Of a stretch of DNA of 64,000 nt, positions 16,271 to 25,556 are shown piece by piece. The position numbers were made by a program, and so were the translations under genes. How positions within the stretch are numbered: position 1 is the first letter of the stretch; every line of letters begins with the position of its first letter. Under the pieces are notes generated by a model. That model searched no databases and had not been told where the DNA came from. It saw nothing but the letters and a program-made list of their open reading frames with translations. This stretch comes from an uncultured Ruminococcus sp. (GTDB lineage: Bacteria > Bacillota > Clostridia > Oscillospirales > Ruminococcaceae), in the NCBI GenBank assembly GCA_910579955.1, contig CAJTWE010000012.1, forward strand, positions 6,300 to 70,299, read 5' to 3'.

Positions 16271-17029
16271 ATGAGCTCTCCCGATTCCGGAAACGATCGT
16301 GTCCTGATCGCTCATCTGAACGATCTTGCTGAACGTGCAATCCGTAATTGTACAGGTTGCTATTCACGCTTTTTAGACGAACGACAGGTTTTTATTGCAA
16401 ATAAAACACTCCTTGGACGATCTGACATAAATGTCAGATTGTGGGGAGGCTATGAAAATGCACAGCGCAAGATTTGCTGTGTTTATCCCGAATGGATAGA
16501 ACCCGATGATAGTCAAGTCCCTATTGTTTGTATAACATATAAATACGGCAACATGGTGAAACTTACACATAGGGATTTCCTTGGTGCATTTATGTCATGC
16601 GGTATTCAACGTGAAACCGTAGGCGACATAATTGTAGGCAACGGCAAAACTCAGGCTATTGTAACTGATGCTATTTCCCCGATACTAGGGCAACTCACTA
16701 AAATAGGCAGATGTGGAGTTAAACCAACAGATGCCGAACCTTTTGATATGCCTTTACAGCAGAATTTCCGGGAAATCAGCGGAACTGTACAGTCACTGAG
16801 AATAGATTCTGTGGCAGCACTCGCTATAAAAGAAAGCCGTGAAAAAACTGTCAAAATATTAGCACAGGGACATATTGAGTTAAACTATACAGAGGTCACG
16901 TCACCTTCGTTAATAGTAAATGAAGGCGATGTATTTGTAGTGCGTGGACATGGCAAATTCAGATTAAAAATGGTAACAGGTCTCTCCAAAAAAGGAAGAC
17001 TGCATATATTGATTGAACAATATAATTGA
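16271..17029 (+). CDS. ylmH: YlmH-family S4-domain RNA-binding protein
   Basis: 252 residues with the YlmH central domain (FLDERQVFIANKTL ... CVYPEWIEP ... ITYKYGNMVKLTHRDFLGAFMSCGIQRETVGDI) and a C-terminal S4 domain (about residues 180-250; VTSPSLIVNEGDVFVVRGHGKFRL). YlmH proteins bind 50S-peptidyl-tRNA complexes and help rescue split, stalled ribosomes. Starts 2 bases behind sepF; the two are likely translated together. Confidence 0.92.
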   Translation: MSSPDSGNDRVLIAHLNDLAERAIRNCTGCYSRFLDERQVFIANKTLLGRSDINVRLWGGYENAQRKICCVYPEWIEPDDSQVPIVCITYKYGNMVKLTHRDFLGAFMSCGIQRETVGDIIVGNGKTQAIVTDAISPILGQLTKIGRCGVKPTDAEPFDMPLQQNFREISGTVQSLRIDSVAALAIKESREKTVKILAQGHIELNYTEVTSPSLIVNEGDVFVVRGHGKFRLKMVTGLSKKGRLHILIEQYN

Positions 17030-17043
17030 AAGGTGGATAAATC

Positions 17044-17709
17044 ATGATTACAGCAAACGATATTCATGAACTTCGATTTGAAAAAGCTGCTTTTGGTTAT
17101 AAGCAGGAGGATATTGACGAATTTCTCACTCAGTTAGAGCACGAGCTTGAGCTGAATCAGCAGGAACTTGAGGACAGTAACAATAAGATACAGGTTCTGG
17201 CTGATAAAGTTCGTGAATATATGCGTGATGAAGACGCTCTTAAAGATGCTCTTCTTGGTGCACAGCGTCAAGGTCATCAGATAATCGCTGAGGCAAATGA
17301 GCGTGCTGATGAAATCATTGCAGAGGCAAAAAGAAAAGCTGATGAAATGATGGATGAAGTTACTATACAGCATGACGCTCTGCTGAAAAAGAATCAGGAA
17401 GAGGTTGCAGCAGCTCATGAACAGCTTGCAGACGCAAGAAAGAAAGTTGCTGATTTCAAAAAGGCTCTGTTTGATATGTACAGAGAGCATCTGGAAGTAC
17501 TGTCTGCAATGCCAGAAGAAGACGATCTGGACTTTGCAGCTGATTATAGCTACAGCGCATCAGCAGTTTCTGAGATGACAAGAAGTGAAGAAGATACAAT
17601 CAAGTCTGCTCCATCAAAGAGCGATCCTTTTGCATCTTCTCAGTTTTCTGCAAAGACTATTCAGGGTGCATATGAACGCAACCTTGACTCTTCCGATAAC
17701 GAAGAATAA
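17044..17709 (+). CDS. divIVA: Cell division protein DivIVA
   Basis: DivIVA coats negatively curved membrane at the septum and poles. The N-terminal domain (ITANDIHELRFEKAAFGYKQEDIDEFL) carries the family signature, followed by long coiled coil to about residue 155 and a variable Ser-rich tail. 221 residues. AGGTGG precedes the ATG. Last gene of the division cluster before ileS. Confidence 0.93.
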   Translation: MITANDIHELRFEKAAFGYKQEDIDEFLTQLEHELELNQQELEDSNNKIQVLADKVREYMRDEDALKDALLGAQRQGHQIIAEANERADEIIAEAKRKADEMMDEVTIQHDALLKKNQEEVAAAHEQLADARKKVADFKKALFDMYREHLEVLSAMPEEDDLDFAADYSYSASAVSEMTRSEEDTIKSAPSKSDPFASSQFSAKTIQGAYERNLDSSDNEE

Positions 17710-17762
17710 GAACATTTGATGGAAAGGAGGGTTTTTCGCTTTTTGCGAGGAACCGATTCAAT

Positions 17763-20540
17763 ATGGCACAAGACTATAATACGACCTTAAATTTACCAAA
17801 AACAGATTTCCCAATGCGTGGAAATCTGCCTAAGAGAGAGCCGGATATTCTAAAAAAGTGGGAAGAATCCGACCTTTATGAAAAGATGATTGCACGCAAT
17901 GAGGGTAAGCCAAAATATATTCTTCATGACGGACCTCCCTATGCAAATGGTGAGATACATCTGGGTACTGCTCTTAATAAAACTCTAAAAGATTTTATTA
18001 TAAAGCAGAAAAACATGTGTGGATATTGTGCGCCTTACGTTCCTGGCTGGGATACACATGGTTTACCGATTGAGCTAAAAGCTCTCAAGGCAAACGGTGC
18101 TGATAAAAATGCTATTTCTCCAGTAGAACTTCGACGTCACTGCAAGAACTTTGCAATGACTCACGTTCAGAATCAGATGAACCAATTCAAAAGACTTGGA
18201 AGCCTTGGTCATTATTGTGACCCATATCTGACTTTGAAGCCTGAATATGAGGCTCGTCAGGTTGAGGTATTCGGAGAAATGGCAAAGAGAGGATATATGT
18301 ATAAGGGATTAAAACCTGTATACTGGTGTCCTGACTGTAATACTGCTCTTGCAGAAGCCGAGATCGAATATGAAAATGATCCATGCTACTCTATATATGT
18401 TAAGTTTAATGTTACTGATGACAAGGGCGTATTCAGCGGTCTGAATATTCCGCTAGAGAAAATCTTCTTTGTAATCTGGACTACTACTACATGGACTATT
18501 CCTGGTAACCTTGCCATCTGCGTTGGTCCAGAATATGAATACACACTGGTCAAAGTCGGCGATGAATATTATTGCATGGCACTTGAACTCGTAGCTGCAA
18601 CAATGAAAGCTGCCGGTATTACTGAATATGAAACTATTGGCTCTTTCTTTGGAAATGAACTTGAAAATATTATAACAAAGCATCCGCTTTATGACAGAAT
18701 TTCAAAAGTTATCGTTGGTGATCATGTTACTCTCGAAAGTGGTACAGGATGCGTTCATACTGCTCCGGGCTACGGTGTTGAGGACTTTGAAGTCTGCAAA
18801 AATTATGATGATATTGGTATTATAGTATGTGTTGACGCTAAGGGTCTCCAGACTGAAGAAGCAGGCGAATTTGCAGGTCTTAATACTGATGAAGCTAACA
18901 AAGCTATTGCTGCAAAGCTCACTGAACTTGGCGCAATGCTTGCTACAGAAAAAATTGTCCATCAGTATCCGCACTGCTGGAGATGTCATAAACCTATAAT
19001 TTATCGTGCAACTGAACAGTGGTTCTGCTCTGTAAATGATTTTAAGGATGAAGCTATCAAAGCCATTGAAGGCGTTGAATGGATCCCAGGCTGGGGCGAA
19101 GAACGTATCAAGGGTATGGTTCGTGACAGAAGCGACTGGTGCATTTCACGTCAGCGTACATGGGGTGTTCCTATCCCGATTATTTACTGTGCGGACTGCG
19201 GTAAGCCTATTGTTAATGATACAACTATTAAAAATATAGCTGATCTCTTCCGCAAAGAGGGCGCTGACGCATGGTGGATAAAAGAAGCAAATGAATTTAT
19301 TTCTCCTGATGTAAAATGCGATTGCGGATGCGGCAGATTTACTAAAGAATACGACATTATGGACGTATGGTTTGATAGTGGTGTTTCACATAGCGCTGTT
19401 ATGGAACAGTATGATTGTCTTAGTTGGCCGGCTGACCTTTACCTCGAAGGCGCAGACCAATATAGAGGATGGTTCCAGTCCTCACTCCTTACATCTGTTG
19501 TATACAAAGGTGCTGCTCCTTATAAGGCTGTATGTACCCACGGATGGGTTGTTGACGGAGAGGGAAGAAAGCAGTCCAAGTCACTTGGAAATGGTATCAT
19601 GCCTGATGAAATCATAAATCAGTATGGTGCAGATATTCTCAGACTCTGGGTAGCTTCTTCTGACTATCATTCAGATATAAGAATTTCTCCGGAAATCTTG
19701 AAGCAGCTTTCTGATGCTTATAAGAAGATAAGAAATACTGCACGTTATATTCTCGGAAACCTTGGAAACGGTGAGGGCTTTGATCCTGATAATGACTCTG
19801 TATCAGATGATGAACTTCAAGAAATTGACCGTTGGGCACTTATAAAGCTTGATGCGCTTATGGATAAGGTTCAAAATGGTTATAACTCATTTGATTTCCA
19901 CGTTGTATTCCATAGCATTCATAATTTCTGTACAACAGATATGTCTAACTTCTATCTCGACATTATCAAGGATAGACTGTACTGTGAACCTATTGCATCT
20001 ACAGCTAGACGTGCTGCACAGACTACAATGTACCGTATTCTCAGTGCTATTACTCGCATGATCGCACCTATTCTCTCTTTCACTGCTGAGGAAATCTGGA
20101 GCTTTATGCCGCATTCTGATACTGATAATACTGAAAGTGTATTTATGAATGACATGCCTTGTAAATCAGGTATTACTGCATCTGATGAATTCACTGCAAA
20201 ATGGGATCTTATTTATCAGACACGTATGGATGTAAACAAGGTTCTGGAAGAAAAGCGTAACGAAAAGCTTATCGGTAAATCTCTTGAAGCTGCCGTTACA
20301 ATTTCTACAGCTGATGAGGAGTCTTATAAGATCTTATCTGCTGAAGAAAAGCTTCTCGAAGCTGTACTCATTGTTTCTTCTGTAAAGATTACTCGTTCTG
20401 ATAGTGCAGAAACTGTATATACTGTAACTAAGGCTGAAGGTGAAAAGTGCGAACGTTGCTGGATTTACTCTACAACTGTAGGCACAAACACTGCTCATCC
20501 TACACTTTGTGCACGCTGTGCAAGTGTAATAGAGGAATAA
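17763..20540 (+). CDS. ileS: Isoleucyl-tRNA synthetase
   Basis: Charges tRNA-Ile. The class I HIGH-type motif is in PPYANGEIHLGTAL (about residues 58-71), the editing domain is present, and the KMSKS-type loop reads KQSKSLGN (about residue 600). The C-terminal zinc site is made by CERCW and CARC. 925 residues is standard. Only 53 bases separate it from divIVA, so there is no room for a T-box. GAGGA is about 8 bases before the ATG. Confidence 0.97.
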   Translation: MAQDYNTTLNLPKTDFPMRGNLPKREPDILKKWEESDLYEKMIARNEGKPKYILHDGPPYANGEIHLGTALNKTLKDFIIKQKNMCGYCAPYVPGWDTHGLPIELKALKANGADKNAISPVELRRHCKNFAMTHVQNQMNQFKRLGSLGHYCDPYLTLKPEYEARQVEVFGEMAKRGYMYKGLKPVYWCPDCNTALAEAEIEYENDPCYSIYVKFNVTDDKGVFSGLNIPLEKIFFVIWTTTTWTIPGNLAICVGPEYEYTLVKVGDEYYCMALELVAATMKAAGITEYETIGSFFGNELENIITKHPLYDRISKVIVGDHVTLESGTGCVHTAPGYGVEDFEVCKNYDDIGIIVCVDAKGLQTEEAGEFAGLNTDEANKAIAAKLTELGAMLATEKIVHQYPHCWRCHKPIIYRATEQWFCSVNDFKDEAIKAIEGVEWIPGWGEERIKGMVRDRSDWCISRQRTWGVPIPIIYCADCGKPIVNDTTIKNIADLFRKEGADAWWIKEANEFISPDVKCDCGCGRFTKEYDIMDVWFDSGVSHSAVMEQYDCLSWPADLYLEGADQYRGWFQSSLLTSVVYKGAAPYKAVCTHGWVVDGEGRKQSKSLGNGIMPDEIINQYGADILRLWVASSDYHSDIRISPEILKQLSDAYKKIRNTARYILGNLGNGEGFDPDNDSVSDDELQEIDRWALIKLDALMDKVQNGYNSFDFHVVFHSIHNFCTTDMSNFYLDIIKDRLYCEPIASTARRAAQTTMYRILSAITRMIAPILSFTAEEIWSFMPHSDTDNTESVFMNDMPCKSGITASDEFTAKWDLIYQTRMDVNKVLEEKRNEKLIGKSLEAAVTISTADEESYKILSAEEKLLEAVLIVSSVKITRSDSAETVYTVTKAEGEKCERCWIYSTTVGTNTAHPTLCARCASVIEE

Positions 20541-20547
20541 AAATATG

Positions 20548-20574
20548 ACAGCCTGTCGTTTTGCGGCAGGCTGT
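20548..20574 (+). terminator. Hairpin between ileS and lspA
   Basis: ACAGCCTGTCG (20548-20558) pairs with CGGCAGGCTGT (20564-20574), one G-U, 5-base loop. There is no T-tract on the plus strand, so it is more likely an mRNA stability or processing element than an efficient terminator. Confidence 0.4.
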
Positions 20575-20600
20575 AGTATTGAATGAGAAAGGAGCCTCTT

Positions 20601-21113
20601 TTGCTTATTTTTTCTCTTATCGCCACTGCAATTCTGGTTGGCATTGACCAGCTCATAAAGCTATGGGCGGTTGGCGTCTTACAGGAAAAGGGAACTATTC
20701 CTTTTCTGCATATAGGCAATTTTGAAATACTTGATCTTACTTATCTTGAAAATAACGGCGCTGTATTTGGAAGCTTTGCTGGAATGAGATGGTTTCTTGT
20801 AGCTATAGTAAGCATTATGCTTATAATATGCCTTTGGGGGCTTATTCACTATAGAAACAGTTCTAAACTGCTTAATGTAAGCCTTACCCTAATACTTGCC
20901 GGAGGAATAGGAAATCTTATAGATAGATTGTTCCGTGATGGTCTCGTTGTAGACTATATAGAAGTAAAGCTTTTTCACTTTGCGATATTCAATTTTGCAG
21001 ATTGCTGTGTAGTTATAGGCATAGTACTTTTCATTTTTTATGTATTATTTGTAGACTCAAAATACACTTCAAAGAAAGAGGAATCAGAAGGGAAGCAAAA
21101 GGAAAATGCCTGA
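20601..21113 (+). CDS. lspA: Lipoprotein signal peptidase LspA
   Basis: Membrane aspartyl protease that removes signal peptides from prolipoproteins, such as the ABC binding protein encoded at 58842. Four membrane segments are visible, and the catalytic aspartates lie in GNLIDRLFRDGLVVDYIEV and FNFADCCVVIG. I choose a TTG start at 20601 because AAAGGAG (20588-20594) sits 6 bases before it and this gives an N-terminus like Bacillus LspA. The alternative ATG at 20583 lacks a ribosome site, and the AAAGGAG would lie within its first codons. The end overlaps the next gene by 8 bases. Confidence 0.9.
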   Translation: MLIFSLIATAILVGIDQLIKLWAVGVLQEKGTIPFLHIGNFEILDLTYLENNGAVFGSFAGMRWFLVAIVSIMLIICLWGLIHYRNSSKLLNVSLTLILAGGIGNLIDRLFRDGLVVDYIEVKLFHFAIFNFADCCVVIGIVLFIFYVLFVDSKYTSKKEESEGKQKENA

Positions 21114-22023
21114 ACTGATCACTCTTACTGTCTCAAAAGAAACTTCCGGAGATCGGCTTGATAAATGGCTTGCATCGCACAAAGAGCTTTCTCTTACACG
21201 TTCTGTTATACAAACATATATTAAAGATGAAAAAATTCTTGTAAACGGAAATCCTGTTGCAAAGAATGCAAAGGCTATTCCAGACAGCATTGTTACTATC
21301 GAAATTCCTGATCCTGCACCGCTTGAGCTTGTACCTGAAAATATTCCTCTTGATATTATTTATGAAGATAATGATATTCTAGTAGTCAATAAACCAAAGG
21401 GCATGGTAGTACATCCTGCACCCGGAAATTATACCGGTACACTAGTTCATGCGTTATTATACCACTGCGGTGACAGACTGTCTGGTATAAACGGGGTAAT
21501 AAGACCGGGCATCGTTCACAGGATAGATAAACTTACAAGCGGTCTTTTGATGGTTGCAAAAAACGATGCAGCTCATTTGGGACTTTCTGCTCAAATAGAA
21601 TCTCATACATTTACAAGAGAATATCAAGCAATTTGCATAGGTCGTTTTAAAGAGCAAAGCGGAACAATAAATGCACCTATCGGACGTCATCCGGTAGATA
21701 GAAAAAAAATGGCTGTTACTGAAAAAAATAGTAAATCTGCTATTACGCATTACGAAGTTGTGGCTGAGTATAAAGGTTACTCGCATCTTAGACTTCGCCT
21801 TGAAACGGGACGTACGCATCAGATACGTGTACATCTTTCAAGCATCGGTCATCCTATACTTGGAGATGATGTTTATGGTAAACCTTTTAAAGGTATAGAT
21901 GGACAGTGCCTTCATGCGGGAAAAATTGGTTTTATTCATACGATTACTAAGGAATATATGGAGTTCACAAGTCCACTTCCGCCATATTTTGAGGAAATTC
22001 TTCAAAAAATAAGCCGATATTAA
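21106..22023 (+). CDS. RluD-type 23S rRNA/tRNA pseudouridine synthase
   Basis: 305 residues. An N-terminal S4 domain (DRLDKWLASHKELSLTRS, about residues 12-29) is followed by the RluA/RluD catalytic domain: VVNKPKGMVVHPAPGN, then GIVHRIDKLTSGLLMVAKN with the catalytic Asp, and LETGRTHQIRVH. The usual HRLDKDTSGL reads HRIDKLTSGL here. Bacillus YlyB, also downstream of lspA, is the ortholog by position. Target uridines cannot be read from sequence. Confidence 0.92.
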   Translation: MPELITLTVSKETSGDRLDKWLASHKELSLTRSVIQTYIKDEKILVNGNPVAKNAKAIPDSIVTIEIPDPAPLELVPENIPLDIIYEDNDILVVNKPKGMVVHPAPGNYTGTLVHALLYHCGDRLSGINGVIRPGIVHRIDKLTSGLLMVAKNDAAHLGLSAQIESHTFTREYQAICIGRFKEQSGTINAPIGRHPVDRKKMAVTEKNSKSAITHYEVVAEYKGYSHLRLRLETGRTHQIRVHLSSIGHPILGDDVYGKPFKGIDGQCLHAGKIGFIHTITKEYMEFTSPLPPYFEEILQKISRY

Positions 22024-22035
22024 AAGGAGATTAAT

Positions 22036-22866
22036 ATGTTTGAATCTATAAACAAAGTTTATCTTATGACAGATCTTGACGGAACACTCCTTACATCTGA
22101 AAAGAAAATTTCTAATACCGACTTTAAAGCAATAGAGCGGTTTCGTAAAAATGGCGGTAAATTTGCATTTGCAACAGGTCGAACTCTCCAATCAGCTATG
22201 CAGTACATTGAGGAACTGAACATAGATTCTCCTGTAATAATGTATAACGGTGCTTGCATATACGATCCAGTATCTGGCAAAATATTGTATTCACATGCAT
22301 TACAGCATGATGCTTATGATTTTACTATGGAAATTTTCAATGCTTTCCCAGAAGTAGGTGCTGAAATACTCACACCTGATGGAACATACATTATAAAATG
22401 CAATTCTTATGAAAAAGAACATGCTGCTTATTGCAGTGATCCAATTTACTGCAATATAGACGAAGTTCCAAAGGGACAGTGGCTTAAAGTGCTTTTTGCA
22501 ATGAGTCCGTCTGATATTGAAAGACTTAAAGAATATACAGAAAAAAGGAATTTTAAAGGAGTAACATTTGTCCGCTCTGAAAATATTTTCTATGAGATGC
22601 TTCCATATGGCGTTTCAAAGGGAAGCGCTCTAAATGAGTATCGTCGTATTGAAAAAGATAAAAATATAACATTTGCTGCGGCAGGTGATTATAATAATGA
22701 TTTGGAGCTTGTAATAAATGCCGATTTTGGCGCTGCTCCTTCAAATGCAGTAGACTGCGTTAAGAAAGCTGCTGATTATGTAATGAAGGCTTCCTGTGAC
22801 GAAGGCGCTATTGCAGAGCTTATTTCAGTCATTGAATCCAAAGTTAAAAAAATGGAGGTATTATAA
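22036..22866 (+). CDS. Cof-type HAD-IIB hydrolase
   Basis: 276-residue sugar-phosphate or nucleotide phosphatase of the HAD superfamily. Motif I is DLDGTLL (about residues 14-20), motif II lies in FATGRT, and the IIB cap and the motif III/IV region (GVSKGSALNEY ... AAGDYNNDLELV) are complete. Substrate unknown. AAAAGGAG before the ATG. The stop is immediately followed by the transketolase start. Confidence 0.9.
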   Translation: MFESINKVYLMTDLDGTLLTSEKKISNTDFKAIERFRKNGGKFAFATGRTLQSAMQYIEELNIDSPVIMYNGACIYDPVSGKILYSHALQHDAYDFTMEIFNAFPEVGAEILTPDGTYIIKCNSYEKEHAAYCSDPIYCNIDEVPKGQWLKVLFAMSPSDIERLKEYTEKRNFKGVTFVRSENIFYEMLPYGVSKGSALNEYRRIEKDKNITFAAAGDYNNDLELVINADFGAAPSNAVDCVKKAADYVMKASCDEGAIAELISVIESKVKKMEVL

Positions 22867-23706
22867 ATGGACGCTACAACAAAAAAACAACTGCAAACTA
22901 CTGCCTGTAAAGTGCGTATGGGTGTTATTGAAGGAACATTCAACGCTAAATCAGGTCATCCGGGCGGTTCACTTTCAATAAGTGACTTGCTGACTTATCT
23001 TTATTTTGCAAAAATGCACGTTGATCCTGCACAGCCTGAAATGGCTGACCGTGACAGGCTTGTTCTTTCTAAGGGACATTGTGCACCGGCTCTTTATGCT
23101 GTACTTGCAGAACGTGGATTTTTCTCAGCTGATGAACTTAAATCTCTTCGCCATATAGGTGCAATGCTTCAGGGTCACCCATGCATTCATATTCCGGGCG
23201 TTGATATGTCCAGCGGCTCTTTAGGACAAGGCATATCAGCTGCTTGTGGTATGGCTCTTTCAGGAAAACTCGACAATGCAGCATATAAAGTATATACTGT
23301 ACTTGGTGATGGTGAAATTGAAGAGGGTCAGGTATGGGAAGCTGCCATGTTTGCCGCTCATTATAAACTGGATAATCTCGTAGCGATCGTTGATAATAAC
23401 GGACTCCAGATTGACGGTGCAATTGACGATGTATGTTCACCTTATCCTATTACAGATAAGTTTGAAGCTTTTGGTTGGCATGTTATTACAATGGACGGAC
23501 ATGATTTCGATTCTATTGAGGCTGCATTTAATGAAGCTGAAACTATTGTAGGCAAGCCTGTAGCTATAGTTCAGAAAAGCGTAAAGGGCAAAGGCGTTTC
23601 ATTTATGGAAAATCAAGTGGGCTGGCACGGTAAAGCTCCTAATAAGGATGAATACGAACAGGCAATGGCAGAGCTTAACGCACAGCTCAGTGAACTGGAG
23701 GGTTAA
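22867..23706 (+). CDS. Transketolase, N-terminal (TPP-binding) subunit
   Basis: Non-oxidative pentose phosphate pathway. The 279-residue protein carries the thiamine-diphosphate fold: SGHPGGSLS near residue 33, GSLGQGIS, and the metal/TPP motif GDGEIEEGQVWEA ... VDNNGLQIDG. It forms a split transketolase with the following gene, three bases downstream. GGAGG lies in the end of the HAD gene, so translation is coupled. Confidence 0.94.
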   Translation: MDATTKKQLQTTACKVRMGVIEGTFNAKSGHPGGSLSISDLLTYLYFAKMHVDPAQPEMADRDRLVLSKGHCAPALYAVLAERGFFSADELKSLRHIGAMLQGHPCIHIPGVDMSSGSLGQGISAACGMALSGKLDNAAYKVYTVLGDGEIEEGQVWEAAMFAAHYKLDNLVAIVDNNGLQIDGAIDDVCSPYPITDKFEAFGWHVITMDGHDFDSIEAAFNEAETIVGKPVAIVQKSVKGKGVSFMENQVGWHGKAPNKDEYEQAMAELNAQLSELEG

Positions 23707-23709
23707 ATT

Positions 23710-24660
23710 ATGGCAGATGTAATGAAAAAGGCAACAAGAGACAGCTACGGTGAATCACTTGCTGCTCTGGCAGATAAATATCCTAATCTTGTAGTTCTGG
23801 ATGCAGACCTTGCAGCTGCAACTAAGACAGGAGTTTTCAAGAAAGCCTGTCCTGAGCGATTTTTTGACTGTGGTATTGCCGAAGCAAATATGATGGGTGT
23901 TGCAGCAGGTCTTGCAACAACAGGAAAAATACCATTTGCAAGTACTTTTGCAATGTTTGCTGCGGGTAGAGCATTTGAAATAGTTAGAAATTCTATTGGT
24001 TATCCTCACTTGAACGTTAAGATCGGTGCTACTCATGCAGGCATTTCAGTTGGAGAAGATGGCGCAACACATCAGTGTAATGAAGATATTGCACTCATGC
24101 GTACCATTCCCGGCATGACTATTATAAACCCTGCTGATGATATTGAAGCTAGAGCTGCTGTTGAAGCTGCAATAAACTTTGATGGTCCTGTATATTTGCG
24201 TTTTGGCAGACTGGCTGCGCCTATTTTTAATGATCCTGAAAACTATAAATTTGAGCTTGGAAAGGGTATCACTCTCAAAGATGGCAAGGACGTAACTATC
24301 ATTGCTACTGGTCTTATGGTTTCAGAAGCTCTGGAAGCTGCAAAAATGCTTGAGAATGATGGAATCAATGCAAGAATTATCAATATACACACAATAAAGC
24401 CGCTGGATAAAGATATTGTCTGCAAGGCTGCTGCTGAAACAAGTCTTATTGTAACTGTAGAAGAGCACAGTGTTATCGGAGGTCTTGGAAGTGCAGTAGC
24501 AGAAGCTGTTACAGAATGCACTCCTGTTCCGGTTGTTAAAATTGGCGTAAATGATGAATATGGTCACTCAGGTCCTGCTGTGGATCTTTTGAAAGAATTC
24601 GGACTTTGTGCTGATAATATTGCTGCAACAGTTAAGAAGGCTGTTGCTGAGAGAAAGTAA
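23710..24660 (+). CDS. Transketolase, C-terminal subunit
   Basis: The 316-residue second half has the pyrimidine-binding domain (GIAEANMMGVAAGLATTGKIPF, then THAGISVGEDGATHQ) and the C-terminal transketolase domain (VTVEEHSVIGGLGSAVAE). It makes the active heterotetramer with the N-terminal subunit. A clear terminator follows, closing the transcription unit. Confidence 0.94.
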   Translation: MADVMKKATRDSYGESLAALADKYPNLVVLDADLAAATKTGVFKKACPERFFDCGIAEANMMGVAAGLATTGKIPFASTFAMFAAGRAFEIVRNSIGYPHLNVKIGATHAGISVGEDGATHQCNEDIALMRTIPGMTIINPADDIEARAAVEAAINFDGPVYLRFGRLAAPIFNDPENYKFELGKGITLKDGKDVTIIATGLMVSEALEAAKMLENDGINARIINIHTIKPLDKDIVCKAAAETSLIVTVEEHSVIGGLGSAVAEAVTECTPVPVVKIGVNDEYGHSGPAVDLLKEFGLCADNIAATVKKAVAERK

Positions 24661-24670
24661 TAATTTATTT

Positions 24671-24713
24671 AAAGTCACTTTTAATAATACATGTTAAAAG
24701 TGACTTTATTTTT
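24671..24713 (+). terminator. Terminator behind the transketolase genes
   Basis: AAAGTCACTTTTA (24671-24683) pairs perfectly with TAAAAGTGACTTT (24695-24707), followed by ATTTTTAC. Confidence 0.8.
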
Positions 24714-24759
24714 ACTTGTATAAAATTTAGGCTGTATCATTGATTTGGAGGCGATTATA

Positions 24760-25509
24760 ATAAACAAATTTAAGCACTTTGAAAATTTAGAATTACTCTT
24801 ATCGTCTGAGTACAATTGTATGCCAACAGACTTTAAAAGAAACGAAAATATTATTACATTGTCTGTCGCTAGTAAAAACGGAAGATATTGTACTCATGAT
24901 GGATATTATTTTCACATGGCAACAATGGGGAGAAACGCTGTGATTACAGCTGCAAAAGAACTTCATCCGTTTTTAAAAGAATGGATAAAAGATAAACAAG
25001 GATGTCATCTATTTGACATTCCAAATCTACTGATACTTGAAAAAGAACTAAACATTCATGGATATACACTTACAGAAACATATCATATGTTTTTATCATC
25101 GCAACATAAAGAACCAAAGAAAAACTATCCTGTAAAATGGTTCTATGATAAAGAAATCGTTGAGTTTTATGGTGACAAACGTTTTCCAAATGCAATATGT
25201 GATAAATATTATGAGAATCGTCCTGATAGAATAGTTGTATGCGCATATGACGACGACAAGATAATGGGCATGGCAGGGTGTTCAGAAGATGCCATGAATT
25301 GGCAGCAAATAGGAATAGATGTTATGCCCGAATATCGTTCAAAAGGCGTTGGTACCTATCTTGTTACTCTCTTGAAAAATAAAATAGAACAGAAAGGTGA
25401 TATTCCATTTTACGGTACAGATATAGCCAATTATCATTCATGGAATATTGCTTTGAATAGCGGCTTTTGCCCTGCATGGGTGGAGATTGGTGTAAATAAA
25501 ATGAAGTAA
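24760..25509 (+). CDS. GNAT-family N-acetyltransferase (AUA start?)
   Basis: The C-terminal half is a GNAT fold: the acetyl-CoA motif A is IGIDVMPEYRSKGVGTYLVTLL, followed by a final YHSWNIALNSGF typical of motif B. The N-terminal 120 residues are a separate, less conserved part. Substrate unknown. A perfect GGAGG (24747-24751) is followed after 8 bases by ATA (24760-24762) then AAC AAA TTT, where an ATG would be expected. The only other upstream start is a TTG at 24745 that overlaps the ribosome site; the first in-frame ATG is about 20 codons later. So the gene uses a rare AUA or the overlapping TTG, or is poorly translated. It has its own transcript after the transketolase terminator. Confidence 0.75.
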   Translation: MNKFKHFENLELLLSSEYNCMPTDFKRNENIITLSVASKNGRYCTHDGYYFHMATMGRNAVITAAKELHPFLKEWIKDKQGCHLFDIPNLLILEKELNIHGYTLTETYHMFLSSQHKEPKKNYPVKWFYDKEIVEFYGDKRFPNAICDKYYENRPDRIVVCAYDDDKIMGMAGCSEDAMNWQQIGIDVMPEYRSKGVGTYLVTLLKNKIEQKGDIPFYGTDIANYHSWNIALNSGFCPAWVEIGVNKMK

Positions 25510-25556
25510 TTGTATTCATACAAAAATTTATGGAGATATTTTATGGAGGTATATAG

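Noticed and set aside
17710..17762. T-box leader for ileS
   Set aside because: The gap from divIVA is only 53 bases and has no specifier stem or T-box sequence.
22867..24660. Split transketolase as a broken gene
   Set aside because: Two-subunit transketolases are common in Clostridia and archaea; both halves are complete, with their own starts.
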